38,331 bases of DNA from a virus. This document shows positions 16,401-24,827 of this stretch, piece by piece. Under the pieces are notes generated by a model. That model was not told the DNA's origin. It saw nothing but the letters and a program-made list of their open reading frames with translations, and searched no databases. The position numbers and the translations under genes were made by a program. Position 1 is the first letter of the stretch, and each line of letters opens with the position of its first letter. The stretch spans positions 1 through 38,331 of the IMG/VR virus record IMGVR_UViG_3300002514_000084; one strand, given 5' to 3'.

Positions 16401-19400
16401 CCAGTGCCGGGAAGTCCACTGTTATAGATAAATGAATCCAAGGGCCATATACTGGCACTCGGATCTTGATCTCCCTGTGAATTTATGCTGCCGAAGACAA
16501 GTGGAAGTATTCCATCCGGAACAGAGCGCAATGTACGAGCGTCATTCCAAATATTTGAAATATCATAATTTTCTCTGGTACGTGTTCTTGTTCGGAATGT
16601 ATTTTCAGCTGCAGGGTAAATCTTTTGACCGTATTTTACGACGGTGCTCAAATTAGACTGAAGAGTGAAGTCAGTAAGTGTATTATATACATTTCCATCT
16701 TCTGGATTGACTTTAAGGTTTAGGCGGCTATTGAGACCTGTGTTAGTAAAATAATCTAAATTATTCTGGAATGATGCTTTAACGAGCACGTTATTGCTGG
16801 CGTCCGGGAAGTCTGTGTTGTCTTCGAAAGCAAACACGACTGGTTGCGCGCTGTCAGCAATTGGCGCTTCAATATATTCTGTCACTTCAGTTGGATAGAG
16901 AGCTTGCTCTAGCCCATAAGTGCCTTTGAGCATCTGCGGAGGCTTGACTTGACCTATCTTATTCTCCGATCTTAGTTTGCGTGCGACCGGTCCTTCACCA
17001 ACTCGAATTTGCTTCCAAGTTGGGTATCCGTAAGGTCCATTCCGATTGAGCATCAAAGTGTTGAAAGTGTCGACGATTTCTTTATAATTATTAGGATCAT
17101 AGGTAGCCGCGTTAGCCAAGCGGTTATAAGAGGTTGTGGAACCGCCCAAAGGAAAGCCCAAATTATATAATTCATGGAGGGGGTAGCCCAAAGTACGATC
17201 GCCACCAGTGGGGACGCTGTATTTTGTAACTACACAATCAGTTTTTGAGTTCGCTGCATATCCTGTAAAGTCATCGAGATTGATCATCGTCGGATACGAA
17301 CCGTACCAGCTGTAGTACGCTCTAACGCCCAGATTATCCAGCGATCCAGAGACGGTCATTTGGTTGTAAATGGTGCTGGGAATGTCCGACTCGCCGTCGC
17401 CCATTCGGTACCATCCGACAAGGTTTTCGCGGGCACTCACTCTTCTAGTCGGCTCGATTCTCGAAGGTGCGTACCGCTTCACGTTTAAAGGCGAGTAGCC
17501 GTATACTGCATCAACCTCCCCTGGACTCATTGCTACATTATACCACTGAATATCAGATATGTATCCGGTGAGACCGTACTTGGTTCCTTTTGAGATGTTG
17601 ACGACGTCGCCCGGAGTCCAATTGCCGGTGCCGGAAGGCGGATGGGCGTACGTCGTCATCTCCAATGGGGCGCCATTAATGTAAACCTGTGAAGAGGCAG
17701 TGCCAGGAACAGACCAATCATTGACCATGGTTACATGAGCCCAGGAATACAACGGCATTAAGTCCCAGATCCCGGACGACGTCGCGTACCAGCCGGTGGA
17801 GCCGATTCTAGTGAAGATCATATCACTGCTGGCATATAACGAATGATCGCCGTAGAGAAGGTACCAGCCCCAGGTGATGCTCGCAGGAAGCACCCACCAC
17901 ATGATTGTCTCTGATTGATTAGTATTCAACTCGGCTGAACCGGTAAAAGCATAGTACAGCGGGGCGCTGTCGCTCTTCGTGAACAGCACGCATTTATTAT
18001 TCGTAACCTTAAGGGGCTCTGGCAGGTCTGCCAGTCCCGCCGAGACTGGGTCGGTGACTAGTGATCGCAATCCAACAAAATCGCCAGGAATTCTATCGGT
18101 AGTCGGCAGGTTATCGGCGCCAACGAACAACATCGAGTTTGATCCAGTTATCAACATATCCAAACTAGAAGCACTCACGCAAGTGGGGGTTTGAAGTCCG
18201 TAAATGGTCTTGTCTTCTGCTAGAGATGCCGTCACCCACGCATACTGTTGAGTCGAGCGAGGGATCTGATGCTGCACATATAGGTTATCATAAACGGTGC
18301 CCGTTACATACCCCGCAGAAGCGCTCTCAATGCGCTTCTTTGCGTTTCTATTGGTCTTGTGGTATGACGGGGTGGTTACGTAGGTTAACTCCGGCACAGA
18401 GCCGTACGCGGCGTCTGAGCCAAAGGGACCTGCATGCAGTGTTGCACGTTGGTTGAGCCCCCGCGGTTTGTCAATTTGATCCTGTACGCGGATGGTGTTA
18501 GATAAAGTTGGGTCAACTGAAGCAGATCCCGAGAGTCCGTAATCCAATACGCTCAGATTTCGATAGGGGAGCGCGTTATAGACTGATAACTCTTCATGTG
18601 CTGGGTCCATGTAGCCACGAGACTGGACGGTATACCCGCCTGGAGAACTAAATCGGTTTACTATAATGGTTTGATTTGAGTTTGTGCCTGTGCGGTTGGG
18701 CAGTGTGTAGTCCAGATTTCCGCTGATATTAGCTGTGGAGGTGGCATCGAGTGGGAACTTGCCGCGGGTGGCAAGTGTCTCGGGGGTTAAAGCAAAGTCA
18801 AAGGACTGATCGTTGAAGAAAGGATCGTTGGCTGTACGCCCAGCAGACTGAACGACCTGGTAATTCTTCTCATAGTTACCGATGGCCACAGTTCCAGTAA
18901 CCGTCTGAATGTTTCGTATATTGACCGGGCGCTTGATGCCGACATTGCGAAGTCGATGGGCGACGGGAATATCCTTGTCATAACCAAGTGTTTCTGCTGC
19001 GGCATAGTTAGGTGGAACGATTGCCATGGCGCCGCCGGCGGACGAGGAGAATCCATCAAACTCGATTTTCCATGCCTCGGGGCGGTTAGTAGCATCGTCG
19101 TCGCCTGTATTTAACGCGATGTGCCGATGTTCACGACCGCCTACATGTTGATCAGCAAACGGGCTCTGCAGCGACATGTCACTATCGTATACCAAATCCG
19201 CGTGCATATTTGTAATAGAAATGCTGGGCGCGTAATTATCTATAACTTGCTGGTTGTATCCGGTGGCTATAGAAGATGAGTAAACACTAAAGGGCGCCAA
19301 CAGATTACCATCGTTTCTGTTTTTATTATCATTATTTCTGTGAATGTCCGGATCTACCTCAAAACCAAGTCTTTGGTGGTAGGCAGGATGATAATCATCG

Positions 19401-22400
19401 GCTGTGTCCAACAGCTGCTCCACACCGGAGCCTGACGCCAGCATCATATTAACTGGTTTATTGGTGCCTGCCGCTAGTGCGCTAAATGGCTGCGTTGCAT
19501 TATATACAAAATCAATCTTTTTATTTATATTGAACCCTATACCGCCTAAAGTTGAGTTGCCATCCATGGTAAATTTATAAGGTGCTTGTTGTGCTCTGGT
19601 GTCAGATAGTTTTTTTGTATTAAGCACAGTCTGCTTGTCGCTGTTGACCGGAGCAGCGCTACTAGAAAGGTCTGCTTCCCATCTTTCCGCGCGGTTTTGC
19701 CACCAAAGACTGTTTTCCCGCTGTGAGAGACCAATCGGTGCATGTGTGCGACTCCAGCGTGTTATATTCGATGGCTGGGAAGTTCCAACCTGTCTCTTCG
19801 TTGTGGCGTTTGCGGAGTAAAACCCGGTTCCTGTAGGATCATCCTCTGGTGAGTTCCCGTCAGTGCTGGTGTCCGTGTTACCTTGGGCTGTACCTTCGGG
19901 GTCGGAGTCCTGCTTCTTAACATTCTGAAACTTGTGCTGGTACTTGCTTCGTTCCAGCATATGGCTCTCGATTATTGTACGTACATTTTCAGCAAAATCC
20001 GCCGATGCTGGTATCAGCTGTTGCAACATTATTGTTAATGACGAGTCAAACCACTTATAAAACTCATAGAACTTTTCGAAATCAATTTCACTATTGCTCA
20101 CCTTATCAAAAAAGCGCGCCCGCAGAAGCTTAAGTCCCTTGTATTCGGGTCTATACCGGTTAACGGGAGCTCCGATAAGAGTATTAATATCTTTCAATGT
20201 AGCAAAGTAGTTTATCATCTCGGATGAGACTGCCTGTGCCATACTCTTTTCAAAAGCGAAGAAGTAGTCTACTGGTCTAGAATCTCTGTTGTATACATTC
20301 TGTTCTTCCAAATTTAAAACTGTGACCATATCACTAGATTGGACATTTTCCGGTAGCTGGAGTTTAGAAGATACCTGAAAGTCTTTATCAACTGCCGAGG
20401 TTGAGGACGCGGCGAACTCATAACCGGCGCCGGAATACTGTTTACTTAAAAATGGACCGAGCCAGCCGAATCTAGATGCTGCAGTTGCCGCAGAACCAGA
20501 TGACATATCGATAACTGTGAACTCACCAGAAGCGTTAGAACCTGTATTCTGCGAGAACTCCCAATTAAGCGCCAAGGTGTCTGTTTTCAATACTTCTGCT
20601 GAACCAGTAGCCCGGGGATTAAACGGGTAAGCATAGAAATGAGGCTTCAAAGATCCATAGTTTGTAGTATCGTGGGCATGCCCTCTTAAGGTATCGTCTT
20701 CTAAATAATCAAACCAATACCTAGCAGAGTTAATCTTTACATCAGTCTGTTGTAATAGACTACCAGTGAAGTTAGTACGGTGGGCGCCGATATAAACACG
20801 TTTGCTCCCTGTCACAAAGCCTGCCGGCGTGGGAGCGCCAGAGCGAGCATCGCCACTAAGCGTGAATTCATTCTGTACAACACCAGCATCAACTTGAACT
20901 CCATGAAGTTCTACCGTATAGACGCCCTGGTCGGCGCCGGCGACCTGATAAGAAAGCGGATACTTATCCGGCTTAATCCTGACTGCCAGATTCCAATGGG
21001 TATCTTGATAGGCGCCTTCATATAGGTCAGATTCGAGGGAAGGCACGAAGCCGCCGGCGGTTCCAGTAAGAACAAAACGTACGTTATCTGATTCTAATTC
21101 ATCCCTGACAGCATAAACCTGAAAGTTTGGTGCGTCGGTTGTGTCCCAAGTGGTGTCCGATTCAGTTTCGTTAACCCCATGGACACCAAACAGAGAGGCA
21201 CTAATTGTATTCGTGTCTGCATAATAAGAAGCGTTTACTGCAATTTTGGTGGGGAAGTCAACATCTATTTCGAAGGTCTGGGCATATCCCCCTGTTAATC
21301 TAGTATTGGCAGCAAAGTATCCCGTGGTGTTGGTTGTATCGGTAGGATCTTGGAGTTGATATACTGTTGCGTCAACATTGTCACCAGTATTAAAATTAAC
21401 AAATCTATCTGCGACTGCTACATTACGACGATTTTCTCTTATTTCATATTCTATATTTGAAGCGTACATGTTGAGCTTAACCAACTCATCATCAATTCCA
21501 AAACATCTAATTAAGTTTCTAAAAGACTTTTCTGTTCCTTTAGTTTTGTAGATATACACCAAGTTGTTATAAATGTTCTGGTATATTGTGTTCTTTATTT
21601 CTTCTAATGGTTTCTCGTACACTCGATCTTCGCTGCGATCAGCTAATTTCTCTAACACATCCGCATCTATAAACAGATTAGGAGATACTAGACCAGTTGA
21701 GGATAATAATTTTTCAGCAAAAGGAAGCGGCTTGTTGCTACCGGTATTGTAGGTTATATTTTTAAGTTGTGAGAGTGACTCTATCTGAAGATGTAGGGTG
21801 TCAAAATAACTTGACATTATTTGTGTCAGGTAACGCAGTTGTTCGTGGCCCTCGGCGTCCTCTTCTGTGATCCAAGAGGGTAAAAGATAATACATCGAGG
21901 CATTGTTGTTCGCATCGTAGTTGGAACCTGTGAGCTGCAGATTGTTCGATAAAGCCTCTACGTCCGGATGGAATGAATAAATAATAGGATCTTTGAACTC
22001 TTTAATAGCGGCGCCGGAGTCTACGATGGCTGATCCTACATTACGAGAGTTGCTTGTATATCCCGTCCAAGCACCGTTTGAAACGCGTCCGGAGAAATCC
22101 AATACCACTGAGTCAGTCGTTGTAACTCCAGTGATGCCCTCATTAAACTTATAGTAGACGCCCAAATCTGTATTGACCGTCTCGGTCGTAGTAATAAATG
22201 GGGTGGGGTCATCGTTGGTGCCTCCCCCGATCTGAGTAAACCAAAATCGTCCGATATCACGACCTGTGCGCTGTGATTTCCAGTACCGGAATTCATCCAG
22301 AGAGCCAGACAGTTTACCCGCGGTGGCGGCGATGGCAGCCGAGCTAGTTGGAGAAGAAATCAAAGCACCCACATATGCGCGCAGGGTGCCGGTGACCTCA

Positions 22401-23299
22401 TTAATCCCAACTGTCCCCAATGTTACAGTGTTATTCAGGGTACCATCAACATAAAAATCAGAATTTATTCCGGATGACCCCGACTTAAGAGTAAGGGCGT
22501 AATGATGCCAGTTTCCATCTGTGACCGTTTCGCTGGTAATATTGCTATCAGCAATCGATTGCATTTCAAAACCTACGGTACCAGAGAATACAGTCGCACG
22601 GAAGCAATCGGCGCCGGAGGCACCAGTTAGTTCTAGCCTAAAGCGCCCATAAGATGTTGATCCTGAGGTTTCGCCATTCCAAAGATCGAATATAACTTCT
22701 TTTTCTGTTTTCGTAAGATCAAACGCATCTTTCTTCAGCCAAAATTCTACGGAGGCTCCGTTATCCTGCAGATCAAATTTTAAATTGCTTTCACGGTTCT
22801 TGTTCGTTTCGTAAACATTAGATCCCGTAAATTGAATTGCGTAAGAGGCGCCTGTATCTGAATTGGGGTGCGGTCCGCCCTTCAGATATATGTACTCAGG
22901 AGTGGCAGGGAGACCATAGCCATCTGTAAGTGTGGAAGAACCATATCCATCAGCTGAGAAATTAATATAGCCGTTTGTGCGCGGGTAATCTTTCTCGAAG
23001 ATATGAAGGTCTAAGTAGGTAGAGTTATTCTCCCACTCTATCTTCTCTTTCAGGGAGCCATCATACGGATAATCCTCATAAATCCTCTTTAAGGCTTGAC
23101 TATAATATTCGGCCGCGGAACCATAGCGAGCAAAATTCCCAGGTAGAGAATAATCTACTCGCGGGATGAAGCGTTCTTCGCGGATGATGTCTTGCTCATG
23201 ATACCCAACCGACTCTATCTCAGAAGCTATTTCTTCTGCTGATTTGTTAGATAATGCTTGGAGCGAAGCCGCTTTATTAAAATAGTCTTTTAAGCTCAT
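13466..23299 (-). CDS. Giant baseplate/tail protein with LamG-like modules and gpI/gp7-like module
   Basis: At 3277 aa this gene takes a quarter of the window. A LamG/concanavalin-like module lies near residues 150-345 (ASVEFWLKK, GNWHHYALTL, DFYVDGTLN, GSLDEFRYW). A segment near 470-605 resembles the P2 gpI/T4 gp7 wedge family: LLPSWI, then YKTKGTEKSFRNLIRCFGID. A second LamG-like module spans about 660-880 (HWNLAVRIKP, RVYIGAHR, INSARYWFDY), and a third about 1780-1940 (SWAHVTMV, QVYINGAPL, GYISDIQWYN). The remaining parts show no known domain. The last 36 residues are very basic (TKTATSKRKGSSRKKR). The gene follows gp25 and gp6 homologues, the place of gpI/gp7 in P2 and T4. The ATG at 23299 has AGGA only two bases before it, so reinitiation after the upstream stop ten bases away is likely. 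Surface glycan binding is inferred. Confidence 0.85.
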   Translation of the reverse strand: MSLKDYFNKAASLQALSNKSAEEIASEIESVGYHEQDIIREERFIPRVDYSLPGNFARYGSAAEYYSQALKRIYEDYPYDGSLKEKIEWENNSTYLDLHIFEKDYPRTNGYINFSADGYGSSTLTDGYGLPATPEYIYLKGGPHPNSDTGASYAIQFTGSNVYETNKNRESNLKFDLQDNGASVEFWLKKDAFDLTKTEKEVIFDLWNGETSGSTSYGRFRLELTGASGADCFRATVFSGTVGFEMQSIADSNITSETVTDGNWHHYALTLKSGSSGINSDFYVDGTLNNTVTLGTVGINEVTGTLRAYVGALISSPTSSAAIAATAGKLSGSLDEFRYWKSQRTGRDIGRFWFTQIGGGTNDDPTPFITTTETVNTDLGVYYKFNEGITGVTTTDSVVLDFSGRVSNGAWTGYTSNSRNVGSAIVDSGAAIKEFKDPIIYSFHPDVEALSNNLQLTGSNYDANNNASMYYLLPSWITEEDAEGHEQLRYLTQIMSSYFDTLHLQIESLSQLKNITYNTGSNKPLPFAEKLLSSTGLVSPNLFIDADVLEKLADRSEDRVYEKPLEEIKNTIYQNIYNNLVYIYKTKGTEKSFRNLIRCFGIDDELVKLNMYASNIEYEIRENRRNVAVADRFVNFNTGDNVDATVYQLQDPTDTTNTTGYFAANTRLTGGYAQTFEIDVDFPTKIAVNASYYADTNTISASLFGVHGVNETESDTTWDTTDAPNFQVYAVRDELESDNVRFVLTGTAGGFVPSLESDLYEGAYQDTHWNLAVRIKPDKYPLSYQVAGADQGVYTVELHGVQVDAGVVQNEFTLSGDARSGAPTPAGFVTGSKRVYIGAHRTNFTGSLLQQTDVKINSARYWFDYLEDDTLRGHAHDTTNYGSLKPHFYAYPFNPRATGSAEVLKTDTLALNWEFSQNTGSNASGEFTVIDMSSGSAATAASRFGWLGPFLSKQYSGAGYEFAASSTSAVDKDFQVSSKLQLPENVQSSDMVTVLNLEEQNVYNRDSRPVDYFFAFEKSMAQAVSSEMINYFATLKDINTLIGAPVNRYRPEYKGLKLLRARFFDKVSNSEIDFEKFYEFYKWFDSSLTIMLQQLIPASADFAENVRTIIESHMLERSKYQHKFQNVKKQDSDPEGTAQGNTDTSTDGNSPEDDPTGTGFYSANATTKRQVGTSQPSNITRWSRTHAPIGLSQRENSLWWQNRAERWEADLSSSAAPVNSDKQTVLNTKKLSDTRAQQAPYKFTMDGNSTLGGIGFNINKKIDFVYNATQPFSALAAGTNKPVNMMLASGSGVEQLLDTADDYHPAYHQRLGFEVDPDIHRNNDNKNRNDGNLLAPFSVYSSSIATGYNQQVIDNYAPSISITNMHADLVYDSDMSLQSPFADQHVGGREHRHIALNTGDDDATNRPEAWKIEFDGFSSSAGGAMAIVPPNYAAAETLGYDKDIPVAHRLRNVGIKRPVNIRNIQTVTGTVAIGNYEKNYQVVQSAGRTANDPFFNDQSFDFALTPETLATRGKFPLDATSTANISGNLDYTLPNRTGTNSNQTIIVNRFSSPGGYTVQSRGYMDPAHEELSVYNALPYRNLSVLDYGLSGSASVDPTLSNTIRVQDQIDKPRGLNQRATLHAGPFGSDAAYGSVPELTYVTTPSYHKTNRNAKKRIESASAGYVTGTVYDNLYVQHQIPRSTQQYAWVTASLAEDKTIYGLQTPTCVSASSLDMLITGSNSMLFVGADNLPTTDRIPGDFVGLRSLVTDPVSAGLADLPEPLKVTNNKCVLFTKSDSAPLYYAFTGSAELNTNQSETIMWWVLPASITWGWYLLYGDHSLYASSDMIFTRIGSTGWYATSSGIWDLMPLYSWAHVTMVNDWSVPGTASSQVYINGAPLEMTTYAHPPSGTGNWTPGDVVNISKGTKYGLTGYISDIQWYNVAMSPGEVDAVYGYSPLNVKRYAPSRIEPTRRVSARENLVGWYRMGDGESDIPSTIYNQMTVSGSLDNLGVRAYYSWYGSYPTMINLDDFTGYAANSKTDCVVTKYSVPTGGDRTLGYPLHELYNLGFPLGGSTTSYNRLANAATYDPNNYKEIVDTFNTLMLNRNGPYGYPTWKQIRVGEGPVARKLRSENKIGQVKPPQMLKGTYGLEQALYPTEVTEYIEAPIADSAQPVVFAFEDNTDFPDASNNVLVKASFQNNLDYFTNTGLNSRLNLKVNPEDGNVYNTLTDFTLQSNLSTVVKYGQKIYPAAENTFRTRTRTRENYDISNIWNDARTLRSVPDGILPLVFGSINSQGDQDPSASIWPLDSFIYNSGLPGTGSGAGELMNPYSRFSVPGAKQVTASATYVMPLQYGDSTIGYGSLGWSPYILTAPTYVAAEQAGISPYQPYLDYAQNIRVIGKDMSIIPEFRISEHIAEYELNRGSDFLAKLDNIFNLTGASIPDSSQSEFYNVYSTADFMKYFKVVDDDLADKANGSGTRLARHSIELACDALLQFLPYKGFYPAERTQELGALLSQSLGEIAVFESYNQKESVMRRIIYEPLISPGILFNTIKSGIACSNFVVVNTDPYTGVKSNLAVVNGYPTYDLDTTTTTKYIGNWNNGGAGGIFGLTEATLGPLNTQYVDPGDPAFVVFKGATGDGPVGAPYNNEWNPCLNIAGSASADTHHNGYYMHKIPFEALRDPDKHLGFSAIPGGRFFDTGIGSASLDTAMDGYAGATDNSYEGRKCWLRYSGKSKSNMYKLGMDNFLCETYNFFLGSTEKTTFLSKEEDNFLAVEKDKYYGLQVRLAQSTVPVSSYYTGLGIPTTFGMYSRASAFGAPLILSGTNKQGTGYQLVSPYTQEANMWASYEHVLPPSYYGEAMANIIVKSKYSGKASIDELLASAVIEYNKKSLYNGNDPRIVETLDLPDRSVIQAQIDSSVDLFEKHLVVPEGTTTQKARWMIRPKFETPVLNFYNVDAPYDLPAAAPYIATGSYGQKGTDGMVIRGMWHQYGNKVSGSEGLYLSVAELPTKMSSSTYGNIAVESLSKIVGFDTNQKRIGDFAESKKVEEAIVCIPFLTSRGERKYFNVEKDSQEYLTQLALLNKYIFPPTFDFLTNQDVNPIAFYAFEFDLVLSQDDLVNIWQNLPPSSSTKFEKKTSTIKIRNLVDRLLDNDEDLQWMVFKVKRRAEKDYNILTHKNLGGGTPIVQPSINSPYSYNWPYDYFSFVELIKIGADVVYATEDLFDEEVEETPVKEKLREFIPATKDMSLSIAPRAAVIDVPFEGTTKPSSAAASKRATKSSVSTKTATSKRKGSSRKKR

Positions 23300-23309
23300 A
23301 TCCTAAATA

Positions 23310-24827
23310 TCATTCAACTCTAAATTTAAACGTTTGTGGTTGTTCTTGCCAGGTGCCTATGCTATCGTTATAATAGGATAATTTAATTTCATACATGTAA
23401 CCGCCTTGAAGCAGTGACATGTCAAAATCAAAATAATTTCCATCCTTATCGTAGGACAAATACGTACTATAATTCGACCCAGTTCCATACTGAACAGCTG
23501 TATAATTATCTGTCACGCGTGAGATGGAGTAAGATGCACTGGGGATTATATCCGTTGGGTTATTAGAGGTTGCCTTAACATAGATGGTTGGGTTCCAATT
23601 GCGATCACGAACGAAGAATCGAAATCTCGCTTTATCGGACGTAGTATATGACTTTTTAAGGTTCTTGCAACTTGTAATCCTCGTAAACGTGGGAGCAGCC
23701 TCATAAGTAGGCATCTTCTCAGGATAAGAAGATCCAGTAAAATATTGAGTAGTACCGCTATGCCAAACATCATAAAGAACTTGCAAAGGAGTTGCGGCTG
23801 CTGTTATGGCTAATGAAGCCGAATAAATACCAGTACTTACATAACCGCCGGTTAAGTTTAAATTACCATCATAGAGTGTTAATGCAGTTCCCGTAGGAGC
23901 AGTCGACCCAGAATACAGTGAAACCAATATCCCCCCAGTACCCACTGCAGGAATATTAACCAGACGTCCTCTAATATAATTATAGAGATAGAGGGTGTTT
24001 AAGTTATCGGCGGCAGGAGCTAATGAGCTAGAATAATAAAAGTTTTCGCGGTCATCGGATACCCTAGAATCCCAGCGCGCTTCGATGGTTGGGCGCTTAA
24101 AAAAGAATTCACTCGAACGAGAGAAGAATTTCTTTATGTAATAAGAGTCGCGGGCACCCTGGGGATTATTTATTAAAACAGAGGTGTCTTGACCGGTAGA
24201 GCTGGAGAAGTACCCCTCTTGGCTAGCAGTTAATCGAATTCCAAAACCGTAGTTTTTAATAACCCCGGGTGAGGCTGTGGTGTCAATATCAGTTATCCAC
24301 TGTTCAACAATCTGACTTACGTCCAATTCTATATCTTCATACCCCTGATCAAAGTAAACGTTGTAGTTCGAAGCGGTCAGGTAATCTCCTCCAATAGAAG
24401 TCCATGACGTATTCGAGTTTGGCTTCATCCAGTTAGAAGAACCCAGGTCCTTATACTCATCCATATCCAGCCCTGTGCCTTCCACCCAAGATTGGGAAAT
24501 AGGGGCAACAACTAGATTAAACGACTGAGGCAGTGTGAAGGGTGTCTCGGCATTGTGCATTTTAAGGTGAAACGACATGCTGCCGCTGCTCGGAAGCACA
24601 CCAGCAGTACGATCCGTGACGATTGATTCAATTGGGAATTTTATAAGGGCGCGGGATAACTCCTGGGTCTGCCCTATAACGGAGCCCGAAGACTGCCCAT
24701 AAATGGAAAATATTGCCATCGAGTCCGCGTACCCCATATTAGAGCCTGTGCCGCGGGTGGACAAGCCGGCTTCGAATGCATTAGTTATGGTTGTGTCCGC
24801 ACTAGCGGTATATCTTAAAATGGCCAC
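23310..24827 (-). CDS. Structural protein with DNRLRE-like N-terminal domain
   Basis: A 505-aa protein. Its first 200 residues follow the pattern of the DNRLRE family: YTASADTTITNAF, then a 'G..NMGYADSMAIF' stretch, ELSRALIKFPIES, a strand-rich middle, SWVEGTGLD, and a later IVEQWITD segment before FGIRLTASQEG. DNRLRE domains are beta-sandwiches found in extracellular proteins and some are thought to bind carbohydrate; the match here is by eye. The C-terminal 250 residues include PTFTRITSCKNLKKSYTTSD and RFFVRDRNWNPTIYV and look beta-rich. The start is GTG 24827, overlapping the gp6 stop as TAGTG, with AAGGA about eleven bases upstream. It is inserted between the gp6 gene and the gp7-like gene, which are adjacent in P2 and T4. 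It may be a wedge-bound fibre network or decoration protein. Confidence 0.75.
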   Translation of the reverse strand: MAILRYTASADTTITNAFEAGLSTRGTGSNMGYADSMAIFSIYGQSSGSVIGQTQELSRALIKFPIESIVTDRTAGVLPSSGSMSFHLKMHNAETPFTLPQSFNLVVAPISQSWVEGTGLDMDEYKDLGSSNWMKPNSNTSWTSIGGDYLTASNYNVYFDQGYEDIELDVSQIVEQWITDIDTTASPGVIKNYGFGIRLTASQEGYFSSSTGQDTSVLINNPQGARDSYYIKKFFSRSSEFFFKRPTIEARWDSRVSDDRENFYYSSSLAPAADNLNTLYLYNYIRGRLVNIPAVGTGGILVSLYSGSTAPTGTALTLYDGNLNLTGGYVSTGIYSASLAITAAATPLQVLYDVWHSGTTQYFTGSSYPEKMPTYEAAPTFTRITSCKNLKKSYTTSDKARFRFFVRDRNWNPTIYVKATSNNPTDIIPSASYSISRVTDNYTAVQYGTGSNYSTYLSYDKDGNYFDFDMSLLQGGYMYEIKLSYYNDSIGTWQEQPQTFKFRVE

